A stretch of DNA of 64,000 bases, from positions 1 to 64,000 of the forward strand of contig JAVEYW010000004.1 in NCBI GenBank assembly GCA_034003325.1. The letters run 5' to 3'. Below, piece after piece: positions 18,204-28,011 of the stretch. The position numbers were made by a program, and so were the translations under genes. The notes under the pieces are model-generated. The model saw only the letters and a list, made by a program, of their open reading frames with translations. It searched no databases and was not told where the DNA came from. Within the stretch, counting starts at the first letter, position 1; every line of letters starts with the position of its first letter. The stretch is from Desulfobacterales bacterium (GTDB lineage: Bacteria; Desulfobacterota; Desulfobacteria; Desulfobacterales; JAFDDL01).

Positions 18204-18854
18204 TTACGCCACGGTTTTCCCGGGGATCCAGTTCATATCGGGCCAGCTTACTTCATGTGAATTTTTGAAATAGGATTGTCCCGCGCAAATTTTGCATAAA
18301 ATGTTTCCATCCTTTTGCACTTCGCGGTGATCCCTCACCATCTGCCCGCATTGACTGCAGATTACCTTTCGCCGGGTTGGACCTGGAAAATCGTATTCAC
18401 TCAGCATGACCTCTACTTCATGAACCCGGAACAGAACACTATCCGGCATTCGCTTGTAAGCTTCGATCTGCTGATCGGGATATTTTAAAATATCCGGTGC
18501 ATAAATCGGCACCAGGTCCCGGGATTCTTCCGTGGATACGATTCGGAACGCCTTTCGGGTTTCAAGGTTTAAAAAAGTAGCGGCCATAATGCCGAAATCC
18601 ATATGCTTCAAGGATCGACGGCCGAGCTTGACACCGGTGGTATGCGCCACGGCATCTCCCGTGCAGCGATCCATCTCTACATAGATAATCAGTTTTTTGA
18701 TCTGGTCGTGACGTTTCGGGTCATCCAGCCCGATCAGCCGGCAGCCAAGAACAGCCATGCGCACTCCAACGACCTGTCCCGGGCACAAATGCCCGTGTGC
18801 CTCAACTGACGAAGCCAATAATTTATGAAAGGGTTCCAACGTATTTCCACACAC
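18204..18854 (-). CDS. FmdE-family protein with zinc ribbon
   Basis: A 216-aa protein with the FmdE core near residues 15-150 (HGHLCPGQVVGVRMA, DRCTGDAV) and a C-terminal zinc ribbon of two CxxC pairs (CSQCGQ, CKICAG). FmdE was named as subunit E of formylmethanofuran dehydrogenase, a molybdenum/tungsten enzyme; in bacteria the family occurs beside molybdopterin enzymes and its function is unsettled. The start is uncertain: the frame opens with GTG at 18854 without a strong ribosome site. Gaps of 54 and 62 bp link it to bbsD and the MoeA-like gene, fitting one operon. Confidence 0.82.
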   Translation of the reverse strand: MCGNTLEPFHKLLASSVEAHGHLCPGQVVGVRMAVLGCRLIGLDDPKRHDQIKKLIIYVEMDRCTGDAVAHTTGVKLGRRSLKHMDFGIMAATFLNLETRKAFRIVSTEESRDLVPIYAPDILKYPDQQIEAYKRMPDSVLFRVHEVEVMLSEYDFPGPTRRKVICSQCGQMVRDHREVQKDGNILCKICAGQSYFKNSHEVSWPDMNWIPGKTVA

Positions 18855-18908
18855 CGCTTGGCAAGTTATATCAATTCTGAAAACGTATGGTATTGAACAG
18901 GTATACTA

Positions 18909-19655
18909 TCATCCGGCATACAGGCTTCTGCCGCCGCACACATAAAACACCTGCCCCGTGACAAAACTGGCTTTATCATCGGCAAAAAACATCACTGCAT
19001 TGGCGATATCATCCGGTTCCCCAAAGGTGCCGGTCGGCTGCTTTTTTAACAAGCCGGCAATCTGTTCCGGAGATGCATGGTCCCACATGGGGGTATAGAT
19101 CAATCCCGGTGCAATGCAGTTGACCGTAATATTTTTTCGTCCCAGTTCAAGGGCAAGGGTCCGCGTCAACCCGACCATACCGGCCTTGGCTGAAGAGTAT
19201 GCGACCTGCCCCGCTCCGCCTAGCCAGGCTCGGGAAGCAATATTGATGATCCGGCCGTGTTGTTTATCTACCATATGGCCGTGAACTGCTTGGCTGCACA
19301 GAAACGCGCCTTTTAAATTCACCTTGACTACCAGATCCCAGTTTTCTTCCTGGACCTTCCGCAACGGCGCAAGAATCTCCATCCCTGCATTATTGACCAG
19401 GATATCGATCTTGCCAAAGGCGTCGACCGCCGCCCTCGCCATGGCCTCTACCTGCGCCTTATTGGAAATGTCCGCCACCTGCCCGATTACGTCAAACCCG
19501 GCTGCCTTGAACTCCTTCACCGTCTCTTCAACTTTTTCGACCACCACGTCATTGATAACCACCTTAACGCCTTTTTCCGCCATTCGTTGGGCGGTCTGTT
19601 TTCCCATACCACTTGCAGATCCGGTGATGAGTGCGACCCTATTTTCAATGCCCAT
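18909..19655 (-). CDS. bbsD: short-chain dehydrogenase, active subunit of a BbsCD-type enzyme
   Basis: A 248-aa classical short-chain dehydrogenase with the cofactor motif TGSASGMGK (residues 11-19), NNAG at 88-91 and the catalytic S141, Y153 and K157 (AYSSAK). The start at 19655 follows GGAGG with 8-nt spacing. Immediately upstream lies a second SDR that lacks the tyrosine and lysine. That pairing is the signature of BbsCD, the heterotetrameric dehydrogenase of anaerobic toluene degradation, which oxidises the hydroxy group of the phenylitaconyl-CoA hydration product to benzoylsuccinyl-CoA. Size and gene order fit. A generic beta-hydroxyacyl-CoA dehydrogenase is the alternative. Confidence 0.82.
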   Translation of the reverse strand: MGIENRVALITGSASGMGKQTAQRMAEKGVKVVINDVVVEKVEETVKEFKAAGFDVIGQVADISNKAQVEAMARAAVDAFGKIDILVNNAGMEILAPLRKVQEENWDLVVKVNLKGAFLCSQAVHGHMVDKQHGRIINIASRAWLGGAGQVAYSSAKAGMVGLTRTLALELGRKNITVNCIAPGLIYTPMWDHASPEQIAGLLKKQPTGTFGEPDDIANAVMFFADDKASFVTGQVFYVCGGRSLYAG

Positions 19656-19700
19656 TTTATATTCCTCCATTATTATCGGATAGTTTTGATTTACGATGCA

Positions 19701-20465
19701 TCATATCGACATAGAAAAATGGATGCATTTTCCGCCGCAAACAAAGAGTGTCTGCCCCGTAATGTATTTGGCGGATCGCGATGCAATAAACTCAACAGCG
19801 TTATCAACATCCTCGGGCTTGCCGAGCCGCGCCATCGGAATGCTGCCCTTCAGCTTGGCCGTTTCCTCTTCGGATAAGCCGGCATCCGCCATATCGCCAA
19901 CGCCGATAGAGTTTACCGTGATATTGTCGATGGCGGTTTCAAGCGCCAACGCACGGGTAAAACCGTAAATTGCCGCATTCGCGGCGGAAAGACTCGCCAC
20001 TTTCGGCCATCCAAGATAGTATAGGCTGCCAATATTAATAATTCGCCCATATTTCTTTTCCCGCATGACCGATACGGCTTCGCGGCAGAAAAGAAACAAC
20101 GGGTCCGTGCCGGATGTTACCGTCTTATTCCAGTCGGCCTGGGTCAGATCGGTCGTTTTCTTGCCCTGTAGTACATTGGCCTTTACCGCAATATTGTTCA
20201 CCAGCACATCGAGTTTTCCATAAGTGTCAACAGCTTTCTTCACCGCCGCCTTCACCTCACCCTCATTGGATGGATTCACAACACATCCGATCGCTTCTCC
20301 TTTGGCCTCTTTGATCTGCGCGACGGTTTGGTCCACCGAATTCTTATCACTGCCGACAACCACCACTTTTGCGCCTTTTTTCCCGAAGCTCAAACCAATG
20401 CTTTTCCCAACTTCGTCGGAGACTCCGTTTATAAGCACCACTTCATTTGATGTGTTTTGCATCAT
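19701..20465 (-). CDS. bbsC: short-chain dehydrogenase-like pseudoenzyme, BbsC type
   Basis: A 254-aa SDR-fold protein whose catalytic positions are degenerate: where the partner has Y153 and K157 this protein has L159 and N163 (ASLSAAN), and the glycine-rich cofactor motif is altered to NGVSDEVGK. S147 is retained. In BbsCD from toluene degraders the BbsC subunit is also an inactive pseudoenzyme that stabilises the active BbsD, so these losses are expected rather than decay. The gene lies 45 bp upstream of bbsD. Two ATG codons stand in tandem; AAGGAG precedes them. Cellular role: structural partner in the cytoplasmic heterotetramer. Confidence 0.8.
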   Translation of the reverse strand: MMQNTSNEVVLINGVSDEVGKSIGLSFGKKGAKVVVVGSDKNSVDQTVAQIKEAKGEAIGCVVNPSNEGEVKAAVKKAVDTYGKLDVLVNNIAVKANVLQGKKTTDLTQADWNKTVTSGTDPLFLFCREAVSVMREKKYGRIINIGSLYYLGWPKVASLSAANAAIYGFTRALALETAIDNITVNSIGVGDMADAGLSEEETAKLKGSIPMARLGKPEDVDNAVEFIASRSAKYITGQTLFVCGGKCIHFSMSI

Positions 20466-20494
20466 TACGCTCCTTCAATGATCGAAAAAAGATT

Positions 20495-22045
20495 TTAATA
20501 TATCCCAATTTCCAAACGTTTCAATTCCCCCTTTTTCACTTTTCCCCAAGCCGTCATCGGTAGAGAATCAACAAATTGAACATGCCTTGGAAACTTATAT
20601 CGTGCCACCTTTCCCTTTAGAAATTCCAGCACCTCTTCTTTGGTCAACGTTTCATTTTCCCTGCAAACAATAAAGGCCTTTCCAGTCTCCCCCCATCTCT
20701 CATCCGGCACGCCGATGATGGCGACATGCGCTATTTTGGAATGATCCGCCAATATACGCTCCACTTCGGCCGGATAAACATTCTCGGCGCCGCTTCGGTA
20801 CATGTCTTTTGCCCTGTCGGCAATGTATAGAAAACCGCTCTCATCCATATACCCAAGATCCCCTGTGAAGATCTTGCCGTTCACGATGGTGGCGGCGGTT
20901 TCTTCCGGCATGTTCCAGTAGCCGGTCATCACGTTGGGACCGCTCCCAACGATATGGCCGATTTCCCCCGCGGGCAATCGATCGCCCTTTTCATCTTCCA
21001 CCCACATGTCCGAAAAGAAATTGGGCAACCCGCAAGCACCCATCTTGGGGAAAACAAATTCTTTCGGCATCAGCGTCATCGCGGAATTTTCCGTCAGCCC
21101 GAAACCCATTTGTAAATACAGCCCTTTTTCAGCAAGCTTTTCGAACAACGTGACCGGCGTCCTTTCCCCGCCGCCGAGCACCACCCGCACACTGCTGAGG
21201 TCCACCCGGTCCAGCACACCGGTTTCCAGAACAAAGCGAAACATGGTCGTTAGACCAAAAACAATGGTTGCGCGGTAAGTCTCAATGTCCTTTCCAAATC
21301 GCTCGGCATCGAATTTTTTACGCATCAGCAGTGTAACGCCCCGGCACAATCCCGTTGTCGCCGCACCCGCGAGCCCCGCCGAATGGCAAAGGGGCGCCTG
21401 GGATAAAAACACATCGTCCTCTCGCATGTCGGAGAAAAAAATATACTGAAAGCTCTTGAAATAGGTTTGGCCGTGTGAAATGACGGCGCCTTTGGGGTCA
21501 CCGGTGACTCCGGAAGTATACAGAATCAGAAGGGGATCATCCAAATCAATCGGTGCATCCGGCACAGGTTCCGTCTTTGGATACCCGCTGATAACGTCGT
21601 GATAATCCATCGCCCATTCGGGAGGGGTATCAAAATTCGATCCGAAAGATCGCAGCCAGACGAACTTATCCGAGTCAACCGCGACAGAAGATCGAATGGG
21701 CGCTACCTCTTCTTGCGTCTCATCATGAAATAGGAGCATTCTGCTGTCACAGCTATTGATCTGATAGGCCAATTCCCCTGAAACCATCCGGAAATTCAAT
21801 GGGACTAAAATGAGCCCCAGTTTTGCTGCGGCAAAGTAGCACGCCAAAAATTCAGGACAGTTAAATAGGTTCACGGCAATGCGATCCCCTTTTCTTAACC
21901 CTTTATCCTGGAAAAAATGTGATAGCTGATTAACCTCATCGTTCAGCGCCCGGTATGAAACGGGTTCATCTTCAAATATGACGGCTGTTTTTTGGGGCGC
22001 CAGCATTGCCCGTTTGCTCATTATTTTTCCAACGCTCCACTGCAT
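20495..22045 (-). CDS. AMP-forming acyl/aryl-CoA synthetase, copy 1
   Basis: A 516-aa adenylate-forming ligase with YTSGVTGDPKGA (A3), GFGLTENSAM (A5), TGDLGYMDESGF (A7), DRAKDMYRSGAENVYPAEVE (A8) and the A10 lysine near WGKVKKGE. It lies between the molybdopterin oxidoreductases and bbsCD with gaps of 13 and 29 bp, so it is co-transcribed with them. It could make the CoA ester of the substrate or of an intermediate; known toluene degraders use the CoA-transferase BbsEF for benzylsuccinate, and no bbsEF is in this window, so a ligase could replace it. A near twin lies at 44626-46176 and a 728-bp internal tract is identical in both. Confidence 0.88.
   Translation of the reverse strand: MQWSVGKIMSKRAMLAPQKTAVIFEDEPVSYRALNDEVNQLSHFFQDKGLRKGDRIAVNLFNCPEFLACYFAAAKLGLILVPLNFRMVSGELAYQINSCDSRMLLFHDETQEEVAPIRSSVAVDSDKFVWLRSFGSNFDTPPEWAMDYHDVISGYPKTEPVPDAPIDLDDPLLILYTSGVTGDPKGAVISHGQTYFKSFQYIFFSDMREDDVFLSQAPLCHSAGLAGAATTGLCRGVTLLMRKKFDAERFGKDIETYRATIVFGLTTMFRFVLETGVLDRVDLSSVRVVLGGGERTPVTLFEKLAEKGLYLQMGFGLTENSAMTLMPKEFVFPKMGACGLPNFFSDMWVEDEKGDRLPAGEIGHIVGSGPNVMTGYWNMPEETAATIVNGKIFTGDLGYMDESGFLYIADRAKDMYRSGAENVYPAEVERILADHSKIAHVAIIGVPDERWGETGKAFIVCRENETLTKEEVLEFLKGKVARYKFPRHVQFVDSLPMTAWGKVKKGELKRLEIGIY
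20757..21484. repeat. 728-bp tract identical to 44888-45615
   Basis: Base-by-base comparison by eye shows no difference over this tract, at a constant offset of 24,131 bp, while the flanking parts of the two ligase genes differ at many positions. This pattern indicates gene conversion between the two copies. Confidence 0.92.
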
Positions 22046-22058
22046 AACCTCATGTCCT

Positions 22059-24155
22059 CTATTTTTTTCGGATTCGGCAAAGCAATGCCCGCATTGATGG
22101 GAAGCCGGTTATGGGGTCAGCCGGGCTGTTATCCGTCAGCAAATTTACATTGGCGCTCCACCCATGCGTTATCGCGATAACACCCGGGAGAATGTCGTCA
22201 GCGACAGCGGCGGCTATCTCAATCTTGCCTCTTTTGTTCTCAACGACCATCATATCGCCATCGCCAATTCCGTACTCAGCAGCCGTATCGGGATGGATTT
22301 CCGCAACAGCCCCTTTCGCCGCGTTTCGCAGCTTATCGATGTTTCTATAGGCTGAGCCGTGAACCGGTGCAGCTCTGGCGCCGGTTGTCAGGATGATCGG
22401 ATATTCCCTGAACAGTTCGGGGGTGGAGATGGGACTTTCCGGCGGTTCTTTGTATGTGGGCAAGGGATCATGCCCTAGTTCCGCCAGTGTTTCTGAATAA
22501 ATTTCCACTTTTTTGGATGGTGTGTAAAAATACCCGCGGCCTTCATGGTCTTTGTATTTCTTTTTACCCAGAGGCATGCCTTCAGGGGGGCCTTCCGCCA
22601 TTTTACCAATGGAAAGCCCACTGGGCTCGAACATATAGTCTATCACCTCATCCGTATTCTTCCATGGAAAATATTCCTCAAAACCCATCCTTTTCGCCAG
22701 TTCCAGATAGAATTTCATGGCAGACCAGCATTCCCCTACCTGCAGTACTTTCTTTCTCAACATCGCCCACGGAAGGCCAAACAGCACGTTATAAAAATCA
22801 AAGATGTCCTGGCGTTCAAACCCGGTGGCACCGGGAAGAACAATGTCCGCAAGCCGCGTCGTGTCGGTCTCAAACATTTCCATCACCACCAAAAAATCCA
22901 GTTTCTCGAAGGCCTGACGAACCTTCGCGGAGTTCGGCCAACTCAGCAACGGATTGGATGATGAGACGATCGCCGCTTTGATCGGATAGGGTTCTCCGGC
23001 CAGTATGGCGTCCGGAACCAGCATGGTTTGCCCTTCACCTTCGCCCAGCAGTCTTCCCCATACGCTATGGAAAAGCGGGTAGATATCACATCCCAAAGGC
23101 TTTTCATTCAACATTTCTTCCAGTCTGATCGGACTCCTGCGGACGCCCGATAACACAATATCGCCGCCGGGAACGCCAAAATTCCCTGTAATCGCCTGCA
23201 AAATCGAAATGGCACGATGGTTCTGAACCGCATTCCCCGATTCTTCGATGGCGTTATGAGGCGAAAGAATGGTTGCGGGTTTGATAGAGGCATACATCCG
23301 CGCAAGATCTTTGATTTGATTGGCCGGTATCCAGGTAATCTTCTCCGCCCATTCCGGTGTAAAGGAGTCCACATGCAGTTTCAGTTTATCGAATCCGTAG
23401 GTCCATTTCTCGACAAACGCCTTATCGTAAAGGCCTTCGGTTATGATAACGTGCATGAAGGCCAGCAACAAAGCGCCATCCGTCCCCGGCCGAATCATGA
23501 CATGAATATCCGCTTTTTTGGCCGTTTGGGTCCGCCTCGGGTCAATGACGACCACTTTGGCGCCTTTTTTTTGCGCTTCAAGAATCTGCCGCCCGACGGT
23601 TTGCTCGGACTGGTGGGGATTATGCGCCCAAACAAAGATACATTTGCTCTCATCCAGATCCTGAACCGCATAATTTCCAAATGTCAAAATGCTTCCGACC
23701 AACCGGCTTCGCCAACACATGGCGTCCACGGAAAATACGCTGGGTGTTCCGAAGGCGTCGCAGAATCTTCGAATGAAGCTGATCGTGGAGGTACCCTCAA
23801 CCAATACGGGATAACCAAAGATCACGGCCAGGGATTTCGCGCCGAACTGTTCCTTGATCGGCCTCAGTCTGGCTGCAATGGTATCCAATGCCTCATCCCA
23901 ACTGATTCTCTCCCATGATCCGTTCACTTTTTTCATCGGATATTTAATTCTGTCCGGATGATGGACCCATTTATCGGCATTACCGGCCCTGGCGCAAACG
24001 ACCCCTTTACTGTTGGGATGACTCTTGAGACCCGTTACTTTATCTATCCTGCCGTCTTTAAGCGTGACATTGACACCGCAGCCCTGATGACACATCGGAC
24101 AGACGGTGGTCACCACATCATCGTTCTGCGCTGTAGCAACTGCGTCTCCTGCCAT
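22059..24155 (-). CDS. molybdopterin oxidoreductase, DMSO-reductase family (paralogue 2)
   Basis: A 698-aa single-chain enzyme with an N-terminal [4Fe-4S] motif C19-x2-C22-x3-C26-x27-C54, the segment RIKYPMKKVNGSWERISWDE, and C147 in DAMCWRSR at the place of the metal ligand. There is no twin-arginine signal, so it is cytoplasmic. The ATG at 24155 has GGGGGAG upstream; a longer frame would start with a hydrophobic leader lacking one. It resembles the thiosulfate/polysulfide-reductase and acetylene-hydratase-like branch, but no electron-transfer subunits accompany it. The gene is 65 bp behind a paralogue of the same length and 13 bp before a CoA ligase. The substrate is unknown. Confidence 0.85.
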   Translation of the reverse strand: MAGDAVATAQNDDVVTTVCPMCHQGCGVNVTLKDGRIDKVTGLKSHPNSKGVVCARAGNADKWVHHPDRIKYPMKKVNGSWERISWDEALDTIAARLRPIKEQFGAKSLAVIFGYPVLVEGTSTISFIRRFCDAFGTPSVFSVDAMCWRSRLVGSILTFGNYAVQDLDESKCIFVWAHNPHQSEQTVGRQILEAQKKGAKVVVIDPRRTQTAKKADIHVMIRPGTDGALLLAFMHVIITEGLYDKAFVEKWTYGFDKLKLHVDSFTPEWAEKITWIPANQIKDLARMYASIKPATILSPHNAIEESGNAVQNHRAISILQAITGNFGVPGGDIVLSGVRRSPIRLEEMLNEKPLGCDIYPLFHSVWGRLLGEGEGQTMLVPDAILAGEPYPIKAAIVSSSNPLLSWPNSAKVRQAFEKLDFLVVMEMFETDTTRLADIVLPGATGFERQDIFDFYNVLFGLPWAMLRKKVLQVGECWSAMKFYLELAKRMGFEEYFPWKNTDEVIDYMFEPSGLSIGKMAEGPPEGMPLGKKKYKDHEGRGYFYTPSKKVEIYSETLAELGHDPLPTYKEPPESPISTPELFREYPIILTTGARAAPVHGSAYRNIDKLRNAAKGAVAEIHPDTAAEYGIGDGDMMVVENKRGKIEIAAAVADDILPGVIAITHGWSANVNLLTDNSPADPITGFPSMRALLCRIRKK

Positions 24156-24220
24156 AACTCCCCCTATGATATTAGAAATTAAAGTTATAAAAATCAGACC
24201 TTTATCTGGTAGAAAAGTGA

Positions 24221-26323
24221 TTACGATAATGGACTTATCCGGCAAAGTAACGCCCGTATGGACGGGTAGCCCACAACTGGATCAACTGGTTCATTATCGG
24301 TGAGTAAATTAACGTTCGACTGTGGCCAACCATGCGTTATACTGACCACGCCGGGAAGAATATCCTCTGTAACATCGGCCTTGATTTCTATTTTGCCTCT
24401 TTTGGTCTCCACCTGCACCATAGCCCCATCTGTTATTCCATACTTATGTGCCGTCTCCGGATGTATTTCGGCTATCGGACCTTTGGTAAGATTTTGCAAT
24501 TTTGATACATTCCGATACATGGAGTGAAGTACCGGTCTGAGCCTGGCACCGGTGGTCAGAATGATGGGGAATTCCCCATACAGTTGCGGTGTGGAAAAAG
24601 GGCTTTCGGGTGGTTCTGTAAAGGTGGGCAAGGGATCATGGCCCAATTCCTCAAGCGTGTTGGAGTATATTTCAACCTTCCCCGAGGGTGTGGGAAAGCG
24701 CCCTTTGGTTTCATGCACCTTGAACAGTTTTTTGCCAAAGGGCATTCCTTCAGGCCATTCTTCCATGAGTTTTTTGATGGTTAACCCTGTCGGCTTGAAC
24801 ATATAATCGAATACCTCATCCGTGTCTTTCCACGGAAAATGGTCTTGGTAGCCCATCTTTTTGGCTAATTCCAGGTAAAATTTCATATCAGACCAACATT
24901 CACCAATATCAACGATTTTCCGTTTCAACATGACATAGGGAATACCCGTAAGAACGGAGTAAAAATCATATATCTCGGTCCGTTCAAAACCGCTGGCCGC
25001 CGGTAGAACAATATCAGCCAGCTTGGCTGTATCGGACATAAACAGGTCCATCACCACCAGAAAATCGAGGTTTTTAAAGGCCTGGCGAACCTTTTGGGAA
25101 TTAGGCCAAGTCATCAGCGGATTAGAGCCGGAAACAATGACGGTTTTTATCGGATAGGGATCTCCTTTTAAAATAGCATCGGGTACCAGCATGGTCTGCC
25201 CCTCGCCCTCGCCCAGCAGTCTACCCCAAAAACCGTGAAAAAGCGGATATCGGTCCATCCCCAGCGGCTTTTCTTTTAACATTGCTTCGAGCCTGATGGG
25301 GCTTCGTGGGGACCCGGAAAAGGTCACGTCACCTCCCGGAACACCAAAATTGCCGGTTATAGCTTGCAGAATGGAGATCGCTCGATGATTCTGGGTCGCA
25401 TTGCCCGACTCTTCAATCGTGTTGTTGGGCGATATGATTACGGCCGGTTTTTCGGAACTATATACTCGCGCCAATTCTCTGATCGTTGTTGCCGGAATCC
25501 AGGTAACTTTTTCAGCCCACTCCGGCGTATACTGTTTCACATGCGCTTCCAGTTTGTCGAAACCATGAGTCCACTTCGAGACAAAGTCCTCGTCATAACG
25601 TTTTTCCGAGACGATGATATGAAGCATGGCGAGGAGCAGCGCACCATCTGCGCCCGGCCTCATTTTGATATGCATATCCGCCTTCTTGGCCGTTTGAGTT
25701 GTTCTTGGATCAATGACGATCAATTTGGCGCCTTTTTTCTGCGCTCTAGAAATTTGCGCCATAACTGGCCAGGCGGAATTGTGGGGATTGTTTCCCAATA
25801 CAATGATGCATTTTGACTCCTCGACATCCGGCATAGGATATTTCCCAAAGGTCAAAAGTGTCCCCACCAAACGGGCACGCCAACACATGGCGTCCACCGA
25901 AAACACACTTGGTGTACCGAAGGCATCACAAAACCGCCGGATGAAACTAATGGTACCGGTACCCTGCGTCAAAACAACCATGCCAAAGCAAATAGCCAAA
26001 GAACTGGCGCCATATTTTTCCTTGGTCAGCTTAAGTTTATCCACGATGGTCTCCAATGCCTCATCCCAGCTGATTCTTTCCCATCCCCCATTCCGCTTTC
26101 TCATTGGATATTTAATTCGATCCGGATGATAAATGAACTCCCGGGCACGCGTCGGCCTAGGGCATATCCCCCCCCTGTTTAGCGGATGGCTTTCTATCCC
26201 GACGACATTTTCGATCTCGCCGTTTTTAACGGTTACCTTTACCCCGCATCCCAGTTGACACATACCACAGGCTGTTATTACCGTTTCTGTGTTTTCATTT
26301 TGAGAAACATTTTTTGTTTCCAT
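24221..26323 (-). CDS. molybdopterin oxidoreductase, DMSO-reductase family (paralogue 1)
   Basis: A 700-aa enzyme that aligns along its whole length with the downstream gene: C19, C22, C26 and C54 for the [4Fe-4S] cluster, FCDAFGTPSVFSVDAMCWRA with C147 as likely Mo/W ligand, and the C-terminal cofactor-binding domain ending VNLLTDNEPVDPVVGYPSIR. No export signal is visible. The ATG follows GGAGGTAGGG. It is the first gene of a seven-gene minus-strand run ending with FmdE-like and MoeA-like genes. Possible roles are hydroxylation or hydration of an aromatic intermediate, or a redox step tied to ring degradation; none is shown by the sequence. Confidence 0.85.
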   Translation of the reverse strand: METKNVSQNENTETVITACGMCQLGCGVKVTVKNGEIENVVGIESHPLNRGGICPRPTRAREFIYHPDRIKYPMRKRNGGWERISWDEALETIVDKLKLTKEKYGASSLAICFGMVVLTQGTGTISFIRRFCDAFGTPSVFSVDAMCWRARLVGTLLTFGKYPMPDVEESKCIIVLGNNPHNSAWPVMAQISRAQKKGAKLIVIDPRTTQTAKKADMHIKMRPGADGALLLAMLHIIVSEKRYDEDFVSKWTHGFDKLEAHVKQYTPEWAEKVTWIPATTIRELARVYSSEKPAVIISPNNTIEESGNATQNHRAISILQAITGNFGVPGGDVTFSGSPRSPIRLEAMLKEKPLGMDRYPLFHGFWGRLLGEGEGQTMLVPDAILKGDPYPIKTVIVSGSNPLMTWPNSQKVRQAFKNLDFLVVMDLFMSDTAKLADIVLPAASGFERTEIYDFYSVLTGIPYVMLKRKIVDIGECWSDMKFYLELAKKMGYQDHFPWKDTDEVFDYMFKPTGLTIKKLMEEWPEGMPFGKKLFKVHETKGRFPTPSGKVEIYSNTLEELGHDPLPTFTEPPESPFSTPQLYGEFPIILTTGARLRPVLHSMYRNVSKLQNLTKGPIAEIHPETAHKYGITDGAMVQVETKRGKIEIKADVTEDILPGVVSITHGWPQSNVNLLTDNEPVDPVVGYPSIRALLCRISPLS

Positions 26324-26816
26324 AACCCTACCTCCAACCTTTTCTCCGGCTCAGCCAAGGGGAATGTTGTACTATTCGCGGTTCGATATGTTTTTCTCGC
26401 TCCTTCTTTAGGGCTGCGGAAAAAATAATATATTCCAAGTTCCATCCCCTGCCGACGTCGTATTTGCCCCTTTTTCAATAGAAAAGTCCCCAAAATAGAT
26501 CTTCTATTTCCGCACTTTTTTCGATTTCAGATCGGACAACTCCACCCTAACTATATGCGTACTTTGGGGTATTTTATTTTTTCCGAAAGCCTTTAATCCC
26601 TCGACGTAATTCCTTTATATCCCGATGTATTAACCTGGCAATTTAATACCTGAGCATAGAAAAGCATTTTTTAGGCTAAAGCATCTAAGCACAGGCATCT
26701 TTGGAAAGATTGTTATATTTTCTGTTTTGTAATTGGTTGCCGGGTTAATATTAAACTTTTCTTCGATCTACCATAAAACCTACTTATTCATCCCCCTTAA
26801 CCGCCGCACAATCCAC
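26324..26816. other. intergenic region before the molybdopterin operon
   Basis: A 493-bp AT-rich gap between bbsB and the first molybdopterin gene. It contains an inverted repeat, AAATAGA-TCT-TCTATTT, at 26493-26509, about 170 bp before the start codon, which could be an operator. I find no -24/-12 promoter and none of the bss/bzd boxes. The gap implies that the molybdopterin operon has its own promoter. Confidence 0.45.
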
Positions 26817-27986
26817 TTACCAGGCACTTACCAACATGTGCATGGTGCATGCCGCGTGCTCGGTTCCGGAAAGCCCGCCTCCGGTTACATGCGTCATGGC
26901 TACCTTGGGGATCGGCTCCACCTGATAACCATCGCACTGTCCTCTCATCTGCTTCACGCTCGCCGCAATCTGCGCAGCCCCGGTGGCACCGATCGGATGG
27001 CCATACGCCAAAAGCCCCCCGCGCGGGCTGACAACGCATTGCCCGCCATAGGTGGATTGCCCCTCCCGGAGAAACTTCAACGATTCTCCTTTTCCGCATA
27101 ACTGCATGACTTCATAGTACAGTACCTCAGCGATGGTAAACGCGTCATGCAACTCAACGATTTGAACCTCTTTGGGGCCGACACCCGATTCTTCATATAA
27201 TTTCTCTACGGTCATTTCTATGATATCATCGCCCGTAATGTCCCTGGGGCGGTTGTGATAAGGGCCTGAACACAACACGGCGCCGGCGACCTTTACCGGT
27301 TTTTCGATACCCAATTTTTTTGCCATCTCCTTTGAGCAAACCACGACGGCGCCGGCACCATCGGAAATCGCGCAGCACTGATGCAGTGTCAACGGCGAAG
27401 CAATCTTTCGGGAGTTAAGCACCTCCTCAACCGTAATATCACCTTTGAACAAAGCGTACGGGTTATTCTTTGCATGCTTTCTATTTTTAACCGTAACCAT
27501 CGCAAGATCTTCGGGGGTGCCGCCTGTCTCATACATCCATCGCTGCGCTCTTAAGGCGTACTTTCCGGTCATAACCGCGCCATGCCTTCCCTCGATATCC
27601 GAAGGATGCACGGCAAAAGCGAATCCGGATTCTCTGTGAAGGGTGTGATTTTCAGTCCCGACGGCAAGTGAAATATCGCTCAGACCGGTCGCCACATCTT
27701 TTACAGCGCAATAAACCGCCATGGCACCGGCAGAGCAAGCGCTTTCAACATTGATAATGGGCAAATGGCCACACAATCCTAAATCTTTAAGAACGGTCTG
27801 CCCGGTGACGAGCCCATTGGTCGCATTACCGACATAAGCACTCTGAATCACACCGGGCCGGTCAATATGGGATGATTTTATCGCCTCAAGCGCGGCAATC
27901 CGTCCTAATTCGTCATAATCTTCTTTATGAAACCCAAAAGTGGTTTCCCCGACACCGGCAATATAAACTTCTCTGTCCAACCTCAT
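26817..27986 (-). CDS. bbsB: thiolase of the SCP-x type, benzoylsuccinyl-CoA thiolase subunit
   Basis: A 389-aa thiolase with the nucleophile C84 in [15 protein letters not shown] near residue 287, the [11 protein letters not shown] motif and [12 protein letters not shown] near the C-terminus. It lies 25 bp downstream of a DUF35 zinc-ribbon protein. This pair is the composition of BbsAB, which cleaves benzoylsuccinyl-CoA to benzoyl-CoA and succinyl-CoA, the last step before central aromatic metabolism. The presence of BbsCD-like proteins in the next operon and a benzoyl-CoA reductase directly upstream supports that reading; a different acyl-CoA thiolase of the same family cannot be excluded. 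Confidence 0.82.
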   Translation of the reverse strand: MRLDREVYIAGVGETTFGFHKEDYDELGRIAALEAIKSSHIDRPGVIQSAYVGNATNGLVTGQTVLKDLGLCGHLPIINVESACSAGAMAVYCAVKDVATGLSDISLAVGTENHTLHRESGFAFAVHPSDIEGRHGAVMTGKYALRAQRWMYETGGTPEDLAMVTVKNRKHAKNNPYALFKGDITVEEVLNSRKIASPLTLHQCCAISDGAGAVVVCSKEMAKKLGIEKPVKVAGAVLCSGPYHNRPRDITGDDIIEMTVEKLYEESGVGPKEVQIVELHDAFTIAEVLYYEVMQLCGKGESLKFLREGQSTYGGQCVVSPRGGLLAYGHPIGATGAAQIAASVKQMRGQCDGYQVEPIPKVAMTHVTGGGLSGTEHAACTMHMLVSAW

Positions 27987-28011
27987 ATGCGGCTCTCCTT
28001 ATTTTTGCCTT

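Noticed and set aside
23217-23918. Plus-strand frame of 233 codons
   Set aside because: Antisense to a well-supported molybdopterin oxidoreductase; no motifs.
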